DNA of 64,000 nt from Pelagibius marinus (lineage in GTDB: Bacteria > Pseudomonadota > Alphaproteobacteria > Kiloniellales > Kiloniellaceae): the NCBI RefSeq assembly GCF_014925385.1, contig NZ_JACSDK010000013.1, forward strand, positions 1-64,000. The letters run 5' to 3'. The position numbers were made by a program, and so were the translations under genes. Position 1 is the first letter of the stretch, and each line of letters opens with the position of its first letter. Positions 18,075 through 26,238 of the stretch are shown one piece after another. Below the pieces are notes generated by a model. It searched no databases. It saw nothing but the letters and a program-made list of their open reading frames with translations, and had not been told where the DNA came from.

Positions 18075-19283
18075 ATGGGGATCAGAAAGGTTTTGGGGGC
18101 GGCAGTACTCGCCGCTTCCGTCATTGCGCCGGGCGTTGCCGGCGCCCAGGAGACCATCCGCATCGGCGACATCAACAGCTACAAGAACCTGCCGGCATTC
18201 ACTATTCCCTATAAGCAGGGAGCCGAGCTGGCGATTGAGCAGATCAACGCCAAGGGCGGCGTACTAGGCAAGCCGCTGGAGATCGTCTCCCGCGACGATC
18301 AGGGCAAGCCCGGCGAGGCGGTGCGCTACGCCGAGGAGCTCTTCACCAAGGAAAACGTCGTGCTGATCTCCGGCTCGCTGTTCTCCCACGTCGGTCTGGC
18401 GCTGGGCTCCTACGCCGGCCAGAAGAAGCGCCTCTACCTCGCGGCGGAGCCGCTGGCCGACTCCCTGGTCTGGGCCCAGGGCAACCGCTACACCTTCCGC
18501 CTGCGCCCCAGCACCTACATGCAGGCTGCCATGCTGGCTGAGGCTGCGGCCAAGACGGGTGCCAAGCGCTGGGCGACCATTGCCCCGAACTATGCCTACG
18601 GCAAGGACGCCGTGGCCGCCTTCAAGGAAGTGCTGAAGGCCAAGGTGCCGGACGTCGAGTTCGTCGGCGAGCAGTGGCCGGCGCTCTTCAAGATCGATGC
18701 CGCCGCCGAGGCGCAGGCGCTGGAGTCCGTGAAGCCGGACGGCATCTACAACGTCACCTTCGGCAGCGACCTCGCGAAGTTCGTGCGTGAAGGCACGCTG
18801 CGCGAGCTGTTCAAGGAGCGCACGGTGCTGGGGCTTCTGACCGGCGAGCCGGAATACATCGATCCGCTGGGCCCCGAAGCGCCGGAAGGCTGGATCGTCA
18901 CCGGCTATCCCTGGTACGCCATCGATACCCCGGCGCACAACGCCTTCGTCGAGGCCTACCAGGCCAAGTTCGACGACTACCCGCGCGTCGGCTCCCTGGT
19001 CGGCTACAACGCCATGCTGTCCATCGCGGCGGCCCTCGAAAAGGCGGGCGGCACCGACACCGAGGCGCTGGTCGAGGCCTTCGAGGGCCTGGAACTTGAT
19101 ACGCCGGCCGGCGCCATCACCTATCGCGCGCTGGACCACCAGTCCACCATGGGGGCCTGGGTCGGCACCACCACGGTGAAGGACGGCAAGGGCGTCATGG
19201 TCGACTGGACCTACGAGAAGGGCGGTGACTACCTGCCGTCCGACGAAGTGGTGAAGACGCTGCGTCCGGCCAACGGCGGCTGA
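18075..19283 (+). CDS. ABC transporter substrate-binding protein (branched-chain/aromatic type)
   Basis: A 402-residue periplasmic binding protein of the Peripla_BP_6 (LivK/amide-urea) family. A signal peptide covers about residues 1-24 (ends GVAGA). Typical segments are RIGDINSYKNLP, GAELAIEQINAKGGVLGKPLEIVSRDDQGKPGEAV, the RLRPSTYMQ loop and ATIAPNYAYGKDA. It has a strong AGGAGG six bases before the ATG. Together with the fused permease and two ATPases downstream it makes a complete importer, probably for the heteroaromatic substrate of the cluster. Confidence 0.9.
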   Translation: MGIRKVLGAAVLAASVIAPGVAGAQETIRIGDINSYKNLPAFTIPYKQGAELAIEQINAKGGVLGKPLEIVSRDDQGKPGEAVRYAEELFTKENVVLISGSLFSHVGLALGSYAGQKKRLYLAAEPLADSLVWAQGNRYTFRLRPSTYMQAAMLAEAAAKTGAKRWATIAPNYAYGKDAVAAFKEVLKAKVPDVEFVGEQWPALFKIDAAAEAQALESVKPDGIYNVTFGSDLAKFVREGTLRELFKERTVLGLLTGEPEYIDPLGPEAPEGWIVTGYPWYAIDTPAHNAFVEAYQAKFDDYPRVGSLVGYNAMLSIAAALEKAGGTDTEALVEAFEGLELDTPAGAITYRALDHQSTMGAWVGTTTVKDGKGVMVDWTYEKGGDYLPSDEVVKTLRPANGG

Positions 19284-19300
19284 GGCCACCCCGCCGCCTT

Positions 19301-19329
19301 GGGGCGGGCGCCAGGACGGCGCCTGCCCC
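19301..19329 (+). terminator. Stem-loop after the binding-protein gene
   Basis: GGGGCGGGCGCC (19301-19312) can pair with GGCGCCTGCCCC (19318-19329) around a five-base loop, with one G-T wobble. It lies 17 bases after the binding-protein stop and before the permease gene and lacks a U tract. Such hairpins commonly stabilise or partially terminate mRNA so that the binding protein is made in excess over the membrane components. Confidence 0.55.
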
Positions 19330-19382
19330 ATCGGCCGCCCGCGTCTTTTGATGGATTTACCGCAGATGACAGAGACCGCCTG

Positions 19383-21278
19383 ATGGGTGTCTACCTGGCG
19401 CAGTTCCTTTCCGGGCTGGCGAGCGCCTCGGCGCTGTTCCTCGCCGCCTCGGGCCTGTCGATCATCTTCGGAGTCACCCGCGTGGTGAACTTCGCCCACG
19501 GCTCCTTCTATATGCTGGGCGCCTATTTCGGTTATTCCCTGGTGCGCAACCTGGGTGGCGGGGCGCTGGGCTTCTGGGTTGCCCTGCTGATTGCCTCGAT
19601 CGCGGTCGGGCTGGTCGGGCTTTTGGTCGAGGTGATCATTCTCCGGCGGCTCTACAAGGCACCGGAGCTGTTCCAGCTCATCGCGACCTTCGGCGTCATC
19701 CTTGTCATCCAAGACGTCGTCTTCTGGTACTGGGGGGCGGAGAACCTTCTGGGTCCGCGCGCGCCGGGCCTCAGCGGCATCGTGCGCATCTTCGACGTGC
19801 CCATGCCGGTCTACGACCTGGCGCTGATCGCCATCGGACCGCTTGTCCTGCTGGGCCTCTGGCTGCTGTTCAACCGGACCCGCTGGGGCGTGCTGGTGCG
19901 CGCCGCCACCGAGGACCGCGAGATGGTCGGCGCCCTGGGCGTCAACCAGTCGCTGCTCTTTACCGGCGTCTTCGTGCTGGGCTCGGCGCTGGCCGGTCTG
20001 GGCGGCGCCATCCAGCTGCCCAAGGGCGATGCCAACCTGCTGATGGACTTCGGCATCCTGGCGGAAGTCTTCGTGGTCACCGTGGTCGGCGGCATGGGCT
20101 CCATCTTCGGCGCCTTCCTGGCCGCCGTGCTGATTTCCGAGCTCAATACCTTCGGCATCCTGGTCTGGCCGAACGGCACCCTGGTGCTGATGTTCATCCT
20201 CATGGCGGTGATCCTCATCGTGCGTCCCACCGGCCTGCTGGGCCGGCCCGAGACCATCGGCCAGAAGACCGAGACCGGACCCGTCGAGGTGGTGCTGCCC
20301 GCGGGCCCGCACTACAAGATCTTCGTCGCGGTGGTCATCGCCCTGCTGGCGCTGCTGCCGCTGCTGGTCGACGACTTCATCCTGGTGCTGGTCACCGACA
20401 TCCTGGTGCTGGCGCTCTTCGCCACTTCCCTGCATTTCCTCATGTCGACCGGCGGGCTGGTCTCCTTCGGTCACGCCGCCTTCTACGGCGGCGGCGCCTA
20501 CGCGGCGGCCCTGCTGGTCACCTACGCCGCCACGCCTTTTGAGCTGGCTTTGCTCCTGGCGCCCTTCGGTGCGGGGCTGCTGGCCCTCGTGATCGGCTGG
20601 TTCTGCGTGCGCCTCTCGGGCGTCTACTTCGCCATGCTGACGCTCGCCTTTGCCCAGGTCGCCTGGTCGGTGGTCTTCCAGTGGTCTGATGTCACCAACG
20701 GCGACGACGGCCTGCTCGGCATCTGGCCGGCGGCCTGGGCCTCGGGCACCGCAACCTACTACTACGTCGCCTTCGTGGTCGCGGCTGCGGGAATCTTCCT
20801 GATCCGCCGGGTGGTCTTCGCGCCCTTCGGCTACGGCCTGCGCGCGACCCGCGATTCCTCGCTGCGCGCGGCGGCCATCGGCATCGACATCAAGCGCCAG
20901 CAGCTCGCCGCCTTCGTCTTCGCCGGCGTCATGGCAGGCCTGGCCGGCGGCCTCTTTGCCTTTTCCAAGGGCTCCGTGTTTCCGGACGAAATGTCGATCC
21001 CGCGTTCCTTCGACGCCCTGCTCATGGTGCTGCTGGGCGGCATCGAGTCGCTCTCCGGCCCGGTGGTCGGCGCCGCCGCCTTCACCTGGCTGCACGACGA
21101 GCTGATCACCTTCGAATACTGGCGCCTGCTGCTGGGCGTGGTCATCGTCGCCCTGGTGCTGCTCTTCCCGCAGGGCCTCGGCGGCGCGGCGCGGCACCAC
21201 GTCGGGCGCTACCTGAAGCTGGAAGCCTCGCCCGGCGACCTGCGCTCGGCCACACCGAAAAGGGAGCAGCGCGCATGA
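19383..21278 (+). CDS. Fused branched-chain-type ABC permease (LivH-LivM fusion)
   Basis: A 631-residue membrane protein that joins both permeases of a branched-chain amino acid-type importer. The LivH-like half (about residues 1-300) includes LSIIFGVTRVVNFAHGSFYMLGAY and the EAA-like loop VLVRAATEDREMVGALGVN. The LivM-like half (about 320-630) includes GLVSFGHAAFYGGGAYAAAL and YGLRATRDSSLRAAAIGID. About 16-18 hydrophobic segments are visible. I chose ATG 19383 because it starts directly at the first membrane segment. Its stop overlaps the ATPase start (ATGA). Confidence 0.87.
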   Translation: MGVYLAQFLSGLASASALFLAASGLSIIFGVTRVVNFAHGSFYMLGAYFGYSLVRNLGGGALGFWVALLIASIAVGLVGLLVEVIILRRLYKAPELFQLIATFGVILVIQDVVFWYWGAENLLGPRAPGLSGIVRIFDVPMPVYDLALIAIGPLVLLGLWLLFNRTRWGVLVRAATEDREMVGALGVNQSLLFTGVFVLGSALAGLGGAIQLPKGDANLLMDFGILAEVFVVTVVGGMGSIFGAFLAAVLISELNTFGILVWPNGTLVLMFILMAVILIVRPTGLLGRPETIGQKTETGPVEVVLPAGPHYKIFVAVVIALLALLPLLVDDFILVLVTDILVLALFATSLHFLMSTGGLVSFGHAAFYGGGAYAAALLVTYAATPFELALLLAPFGAGLLALVIGWFCVRLSGVYFAMLTLAFAQVAWSVVFQWSDVTNGDDGLLGIWPAAWASGTATYYYVAFVVAAAGIFLIRRVVFAPFGYGLRATRDSSLRAAAIGIDIKRQQLAAFVFAGVMAGLAGGLFAFSKGSVFPDEMSIPRSFDALLMVLLGGIESLSGPVVGAAAFTWLHDELITFEYWRLLLGVVIVALVLLFPQGLGGAARHHVGRYLKLEASPGDLRSATPKREQRA

Positions 21279-22078
21279 GCTTCGCCGAAGCGAGAACCGC
21301 CGGGTCGCCGGCGCTGTCGGTCAGCGGCCTGAGCAAGGCCTTCGGCGGCGTGCAAGCGGTGAAGGACGTGGACTTCCAGGTCGCCGAGGGCGAGCTGCTG
21401 GCCCTCATCGGCCCCAACGGGGCGGGTAAGAGCACCTGCTTCAACATGCTGAACGGCCAGATCCGGCCCGACCGGGGCAGCGTGAAGCTGTCCGGGGAGG
21501 AGCTGGTCGGCCGCTCGCCGGCGCAGATCTGGCGGCGCGGCGTCGGGCGCACCTTCCAGATCACCGCCACCTTCCCCTCCATGACCGTGGCCGAGAACGT
21601 CGCCATGGTGCTCATGAGCCAGGCCCGCGAGCTTTTCTCCTTCACCAGGAGCGCGGTAAACCGTCACCGCGCCAAGGCGCTGCAGCTGCTCGACATGGTG
21701 GGCATGGCGGGGCAGGCGGACCGGCCCTGCGGCGTGCTGGCCTACGGCGACCTGAAGCGGGTCGAACTGGCGGTGGCCCTGGGCAACGAGCCGCGGGTGC
21801 TGCTGATGGACGAGCCCACGGCGGGCATGGCGCCGCGCGAGCGCGTCGAGCTCATGGGTCTCGCCGCGCGCCTGGCGCACGAGCTGGACGTCGCCGTGCT
21901 ATTCACCGAGCACGACATGGACATCGTCTTCAGCCATGCCGACCGCATCATCGTGCTGAGCCGCGGCGAGCTGATCGCCGAGGGCGACGCCGAACAGATC
22001 CGGAGCGACCCCCTGGTGCTGAAGACCTACCTCGGCGAAGGCCAGGTCTACGGCCAAGACAAGAAGCCCAAGGACTGA
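21275..22078 (+). CDS. ABC transporter ATP-binding protein, LivG-like
   Basis: A 267-residue nucleotide-binding subunit. Walker A is IGPNGAGKSTCFN, Walker B is VLLMDEPTAGMAP, and the switch His is in FTEHDMD. The signature region reads LAYGDLKRVELAVAL, the variant usual for LivG-type ATPases. It overlaps the permease gene by four bases and is followed after five bases by the LivF-like partner. Confidence 0.92.
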   Translation: MSFAEARTAGSPALSVSGLSKAFGGVQAVKDVDFQVAEGELLALIGPNGAGKSTCFNMLNGQIRPDRGSVKLSGEELVGRSPAQIWRRGVGRTFQITATFPSMTVAENVAMVLMSQARELFSFTRSAVNRHRAKALQLLDMVGMAGQADRPCGVLAYGDLKRVELAVALGNEPRVLLMDEPTAGMAPRERVELMGLAARLAHELDVAVLFTEHDMDIVFSHADRIIVLSRGELIAEGDAEQIRSDPLVLKTYLGEGQVYGQDKKPKD

Positions 22079-22083
22079 GGGCC

Positions 22084-22785
22084 ATGCTCGAGATCAGGGG
22101 CATTCACAGCTACTACGGCCAGGCGCACATCCTGACCGACGTTTCGCTCACCCTCTCCAAGGGGGAGATCGTGGTGCTGCTGGGGCGCAACGGCGCCGGC
22201 AAGTCGACCACCATCAAGTCGATCATGGGCATGGTGCGCGTGACGGAAGGCTCCATCGCCTACGACGGTGAGGAGGTCCTGGGCGAGCCGGCGAACCGCA
22301 TCGCCCGGCGCGGCCTCGGCTACGTGCCGGAGGAGCGGCGTATCTTCACCCGCCTGAGCGTGCAGGAGAATCTGGACTGCGGCCGGCAGCCGGCCCGGGA
22401 GGGCACGCGAAACTGGACGGCGGATGACATGTTCGACCTCTTTCCCAACCTGGCCGAGGCGCGCCACCGCCCCGGCGGCACGCTCAGCGGCGGCGAGCAG
22501 CAGATGCTGACCATCGCCCGCACCCTGATGGGCAACCCGGGCTGCATCCTGCTCGACGAGCCCTCGGAGGGCCTCGCCCCGGTGGTGGTGGAGCAGATCA
22601 TCAAGGTGGTGAAGGAGATCAAGGCACAGGGCATTCCGGTGCTGCTGTCGGAGCAGAACCTCTACTTCGCCGGCCTGGTCAGCGACCGCGCCTACGTCAT
22701 CGAGACCGGGCACATCCGCTACGAAGGCTCCATGCGAGAGCTGGAAGAGAACGACGAGGTCCGCCAGCAGTATCTGGCGGTGTAA
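22084..22785 (+). CDS. ABC transporter ATP-binding protein, LivF-like
   Basis: A 233-residue second ATPase of the importer. Walker A is LLGRNGAGKSTTIK, the signature is LSGGEQQMLTIARTL, and Walker B is GCILLDEPSEGLAP. LGYVPEERRIFTRLSVQENL is a hallmark of LivF proteins. It completes the importer formed with the genes at 18075, 19383 and 21275, and is followed 12 bases later by the enamidase gene. Confidence 0.92.
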   Translation: MLEIRGIHSYYGQAHILTDVSLTLSKGEIVVLLGRNGAGKSTTIKSIMGMVRVTEGSIAYDGEEVLGEPANRIARRGLGYVPEERRIFTRLSVQENLDCGRQPAREGTRNWTADDMFDLFPNLAEARHRPGGTLSGGEQQMLTIARTLMGNPGCILLDEPSEGLAPVVVEQIIKVVKEIKAQGIPVLLSEQNLYFAGLVSDRAYVIETGHIRYEGSMRELEENDEVRQQYLAV

Positions 22786-22797
22786 GGGAGACCTGCC

Positions 22798-23976
22798 ATG
22801 AGCGAGAAGCTTGTCATCAAGAATATTGGCCTCATGCTGTCCGGCGACCTGGAGCAGCCGATCCTGGACGCCGACACCATCGTCGCCGTGGATGGGCGCA
22901 TCGCCGAGGTCGGCAAGGCCGTCGAGGTCGACACGGCCGGCGCCGACAAGACCGTCGACGCCAAGGGCACGACCGTGGCGCCGGGGCTGATCGACAGCCA
23001 CGTGCACCCGGTCTTCGGCGACTGGACGCCGCGCCAGAGCCAGATCAACTGGATCGACTCCTTCCTGAACGGCGGCGTCACGACCATGATCTCTGCCGGC
23101 GAGGTCCACCTGCCGGGCCGGCCCAAGGACATCGTCGGCCTGAAGGCCCTGGCGATCACCGCCCAGCGCGCTTTCTCCAACATGCGCTTCGGCGGGGTGA
23201 AGGTGCACGCCGGCGCGCCGGTCATCGAGAAGGGCATGGAGGAGGAGGACTTCAAGCAGCTTGCCGAGGCCGGCGTGAAGCTGCTGGGCGAGGTCGGCCT
23301 GGGCGGCGTGAAGCAGGGCGAGGAGGCCAAGAAGATGGTCGCCTGGGCGCGGAAGTACGGCATCCAGAGCACCATCCACACCGGCGGCCCCTCGATCCCA
23401 GGTTCCGGCCTCATCGACGCCGACGTGGTGCTGGAAGCAGATGCCGATGTCATCGGCCACATCAACGGCGGCCACACCGCCCTGCCGCTGACCCAGATCC
23501 GCTGCCTCTGCGAGAGCTGCAGCCGCGCGGTGGAGATTGTCCACAACGGCAACGAGCTGGCGGCGCTCTACGCCATGCGCACGGCCATGGAGCTGGGCCA
23601 GCCGGAGCGCATCATCCTCGGCACCGACTCGCCGGCGGGCTCCGGCGTGCAGCCGCTGGGCATCCTGCGCGTCATCTCGCTGCTGTCCGCCATCGGCGAG
23701 GTGCCGGCGGAGACCGTGTTCTGCTTCGCCACCGGCAACACCGCGCGGATGCGCGAGCTGGACTGCGGCCTCATCGAGGTCGGCCGGGCGGCGGACTTCG
23801 TCATCATGGACAAGGCCCAGCACACCGCCGGCAAGACCCTGCTGGACTCGGTGCGCCTGGGCGACCTGCCGGGCATCTCCATGGTCATCATCGACGGGGT
23901 GGTGCGATGCGGGCGCTCGCGCAACACGCCGCCGGCCGAAACCCTGGCCGAAGTCGTTGGGGCGGAGGTCGCGTGA
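22798..23976 (+). CDS. Enamidase-like amidohydrolase (6-oxotetrahydronicotinate hydrolase)
   Basis: A 392-residue amidohydrolase-superfamily protein. It matches the E. barkeri enamidase strikingly from memory, for example IKNIGLMLSGDL, NGGVTTMISAG, LPGRPKDIVG, GLKALAIT and the terminal SRNTPPAE. The expected metal ligands are present: His68 and His70 (DSHVHP), Glu165 (LGEVGLG), His194 (TIHTGG), His221 (IGHINGG) and Asp277 (LGTDSPAG). Enamidase opens the ring of 1,4,5,6-tetrahydro-6-oxonicotinate to give ammonia and 2-formylglutarate. Its presence 9 kb from a 6-hydroxynicotinate reductase-like gene on the same strand is the strongest pointer to the substrate of the cluster. Confidence 0.85.
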   Translation: MSEKLVIKNIGLMLSGDLEQPILDADTIVAVDGRIAEVGKAVEVDTAGADKTVDAKGTTVAPGLIDSHVHPVFGDWTPRQSQINWIDSFLNGGVTTMISAGEVHLPGRPKDIVGLKALAITAQRAFSNMRFGGVKVHAGAPVIEKGMEEEDFKQLAEAGVKLLGEVGLGGVKQGEEAKKMVAWARKYGIQSTIHTGGPSIPGSGLIDADVVLEADADVIGHINGGHTALPLTQIRCLCESCSRAVEIVHNGNELAALYAMRTAMELGQPERIILGTDSPAGSGVQPLGILRVISLLSAIGEVPAETVFCFATGNTARMRELDCGLIEVGRAADFVIMDKAQHTAGKTLLDSVRLGDLPGISMVIIDGVVRCGRSRNTPPAETLAEVVGAEVA

Positions 23977-24452
23977 GCTCCGCGCCCACATCCAAGCCGC
24001 CGCCCGAGGCGGTGACCACCGAGCCGCCCGGCGGCTACCGGCTGGAGCGGCAGATCGGTTTCCTGCTGCGCCGCGCCCATCAGTACGCCAGCGAGGTCTT
24101 CCAGTCGAAGATCGGCGCGCGCAACCTGACGCCGCAGCAGTTCTCCGTGCTCGTCACCCTGCTGGAACGGCGCGAGATCGCCCAGACCAAGCTGGGCGAC
24201 CTGGTGGCCATGGACCCGGCCACGGTGCTGGGCGTGGTGCAGCGTCTCGCCCAGCGCGGCCTGGTCGCCGTGCGCACCGACCCCGCCGACGGCCGCCGCC
24301 GCCTGGTGCAGCTGACCCACGACGGCCACGAACTGGCCCGCGATCTGGTCGAAATAGGTCCGGCTATTTCCCGCGAGACCTTGGCGGGCCTCACCGACAA
24401 TGAGCAGCGCGACCTGCTGCGCCTGCTGGATCGCCTGGGGCGGAAAGGATAG
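23973..24452 (+). CDS. MarR family regulator
   Basis: A 159-residue winged-helix repressor. The MarR core covers about residues 25-150: LTPQQFSVLVTLLERREIAQTKLGDLVAMDPATVLGVVQRLAQRGLV, then the wing DPADGRRRLVQLT. The start is GTG 23973, overlapping the enamidase stop (GTGA) and following GGCGGAGG. MarR proteins control nicotinate degradation in Bordetella (BpsR/NicR, with 6-hydroxynicotinate as ligand), so by analogy this last gene of the cluster may sense the substrate or its hydroxylated form. Confidence 0.88.
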   Translation: MSSAPTSKPPPEAVTTEPPGGYRLERQIGFLLRRAHQYASEVFQSKIGARNLTPQQFSVLVTLLERREIAQTKLGDLVAMDPATVLGVVQRLAQRGLVAVRTDPADGRRRLVQLTHDGHELARDLVEIGPAISRETLAGLTDNEQRDLLRLLDRLGRKG

Positions 24453-24819
24453 CGCAGGCAGAGCGGATCCCCGCCGCTGTCTGCAGAGACGAGCCCGTTT
24501 CCAGGCTCTCCTGCAACACGTCACGTGGGTGAGATGTGCGTCCCCGGGCTGCCGGGAGCGGACAATCGGGCGCGCTCCGATCACACGGCACTGCAGACTT
24601 GCGCTGGGCCGGGGGACGTTTCGGGCTGCCATCGGCTTTCGCCAAAGGGCCGCGAGCCTCGGGCCGAGCCGGAGGCGCCGCACCAGCGGCACCTTGCCTC
24701 CTCCCCTTTGCTGATCGAGATTTGCGGACGGCTTCTCTGAAAGCGAACTCGGGTGAAGGGCGGTCAGCCGAGAAGCGTCTCCCGGCAGTCCACAGCGGTG
24801 CCTGCCCGGTCCGGCGAGT
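24453..24819. other. Intergenic region without recognised features
   Basis: 367 bases between the convergent MarR gene and the LuxR-type response regulator. Only short open frames without ribosome-binding sites or motifs are visible. It marks the right border of the catabolic cluster. Confidence 0.5.
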
Positions 24820-25467
24820 TCAAATCAACCCTGCGCGCGTCGCAATCGAAGCCGCTTCTGCCCGGTTGCGCGCGTTTATTTTCCGAAGGATCTGGCGGAT
24901 GTGCATCTTTACCGTCACTTCGGCGATCCCGAGACCGCGCCCGATCTCCTTATTGGTCGCACCCGAGGCCAGTTGGGCAAGAATTTGCAGCTGGCGAGGT
25001 GTCAACTCATCGGGAATCGCGCCGGCATCGATATCGTCAATGGCAGGGTTGGCGCTTACCTTCCCGTTCATCTGAAGGGTCTCGGCGGGCAAGTAGCTTC
25101 CACCAGCCAAAATCACGGCGATTGCCCCGGCGAACAGCTTGGAGGGCAGGGTCTTCGGCAAGAAGCCCTTTGCCCCGGCATCAATGGCGCACTTGATATC
25201 CTCGTAAGCCGCGGCGCCTGACACCAGAGCAACGGCAGTCTCCGGAAACGCCTCTACAACTGTCTCGATCGTCTGACCGCCCTGCATGCCGGGCATCCGC
25301 AGATCAAGCAGGATCAATTCAATCGGCTCGCCTTCAGTCCCAGCCAGAGCCAGCAGTTCGTCGAGCCTGCCGACCTCGATGACCTCCAAGTCGTGCAGCT
25401 GCCGCTGCAGACGTAGTCCGGCTGCCTCACGATATAACGGATGGTCATCAGCGATGATGGCGCGCAT
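24820..25467 (-). CDS. LuxR family (NarL-type) response regulator
   Basis: A 215-residue protein with an N-terminal receiver domain: acidic pocket IIADDHP, phospho-acceptor Asp in LILLDLRMPGMQGG (about residue 55), VALVSGA, and Lys in GFLPKT. A GerE-type helix-turn-helix follows at about 150-210 (LTPRQLQILAQLASGATNKEIGRGLGIAEVTVKMHI, written here in two parts of one helix set: LTPRQLQILAQL and NKEIGRGLGIAEVTVK). It is divergent from the lone receiver gene at 25763, and the TATCC-type repeats in the gap are candidate binding sites. The hybrid kinase at 26239-28818 is a possible partner. Confidence 0.9.
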   Translation of the reverse strand: MRAIIADDHPLYREAAGLRLQRQLHDLEVIEVGRLDELLALAGTEGEPIELILLDLRMPGMQGGQTIETVVEAFPETAVALVSGAAAYEDIKCAIDAGAKGFLPKTLPSKLFAGAIAVILAGGSYLPAETLQMNGKVSANPAIDDIDAGAIPDELTPRQLQILAQLASGATNKEIGRGLGIAEVTVKMHIRQILRKINARNRAEAASIATRAGLI

Positions 25468-25612
25468 GGGCCAAACCTCAGCCGATCTCCGAATTTGCCA
25501 AAAACCGTGCCCTCCCCTCCGGCCGTCACTCTAGGGGTGACAGCAGCCTTTCAGAGCGTGTCAGCCCGTCTCGGACCGCCAGCGAGGGCTCTTTCAACTG
25601 TTCAGTCATGAT

Positions 25613-25674
25613 AGGGATTTCTTATCCCTGGGTATATGAAAACTATCCGAAGGGATAGAGGACCTATCCGAAGG
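25613..25674. promoter_or_regulatory. Cluster of inverted TATCC motifs between response regulators
   Basis: Three related sites lie within 62 bases of the divergent gap: AGGGAT/ATCCCT at 25613-25629 with a five-base spacer, the palindrome CTATCCGAAGGGATAG at 25643-25658, and CTATCCGAAGG at 25664-25674. The last two share CTATCCGAAGG with a 21-base (two helical turn) offset. This is how LuxR/NarL-type regulators often bind, and the LuxR-type gene starts only 146 bases away. Confidence 0.55.
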
Positions 25675-25762
25675 TATGCAGGCGGTTGCAGGTACCCTAG
25701 ACGATGGCATGCTGTGCTGATGACCAGTTTGAAAATTAACGATTCTTCGCTAGTTTGGCGAC

Positions 25763-26167
25763 ATGGATGGAAGTCTCTCACCAGATCGGCACCCGGCCAG
25801 AATCGTTGTAATCGATGATGATTGCGACATCCTCGCTTACCTGGTCGCCTTGCTGGCTCGCCATGGTTTTCGCTGCGTCGCATTCTTGCGGCCGGATGAA
25901 GCCCTCGAGTACATCCGCGCCCATCCCGTATCGGTAGTGTTAAGCGATATCTTTATGCCGGAAGTTGATGGCATTCAGCTCATCTCTGAAATCAAGGACT
26001 GCAGCCCGGAAGCTGTAGTTATCGGTCTGAGTGGTTACAACCAGACCTACTTGAGGTGCATGCAGGCTCTTGGTGCGTTCGCCTGCATTGCAAAGCCCAT
26101 TGATCCTGCGGTCTTGATAGAAACCATCGAACAATGCCTCGAGTGTGGCGCAACTGAAGGTCGCTAG
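25763..26167 (+). CDS. Single-domain response regulator (CheY-like receiver)
   Basis: A 134-residue receiver domain with no output domain. The conserved residues are Asp-Asp in VVIDDDCD, the acceptor Asp in VVLSDIFMPEVDG (about residue 63), Ser in VIGLSGY, and Lys in CIAKPID. It lies between a divergent LuxR regulator and the convergent hybrid kinase gene, and may be a phosphorelay shuttle or a phosphate sink for that kinase. Confidence 0.85.
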   Translation: MDGSLSPDRHPARIVVIDDDCDILAYLVALLARHGFRCVAFLRPDEALEYIRAHPVSVVLSDIFMPEVDGIQLISEIKDCSPEAVVIGLSGYNQTYLRCMQALGAFACIAKPIDPAVLIETIEQCLECGATEGR

Positions 26168-26238
26168 AGCTGCTGCGCCGGAGAGCGCAGCGATGCATGC
26201 TGCGGCTTATATCCGCCCGCGGGGCGGGGGCGTGCCAC

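Noticed and set aside
18264-21200. A 978-codon open frame on the minus strand opposite the ABC importer genes
   Set aside because: Its translation is low-complexity (Gln, His, Asp, Gly-rich) without domains, whereas the plus strand codes for clear transporter proteins; it is an artefact of GC-rich codon use.
22048-23991. A 647-codon minus-strand open frame opposite the LivF-like and enamidase genes
   Set aside because: No recognisable domain; the opposite strand has two well-conserved proteins with catalytic motifs.
24453-24819. Possible small gene downstream of the MarR regulator
   Set aside because: Several short frames are open but none has a ribosome-binding site, motif or codon pattern that stands out.
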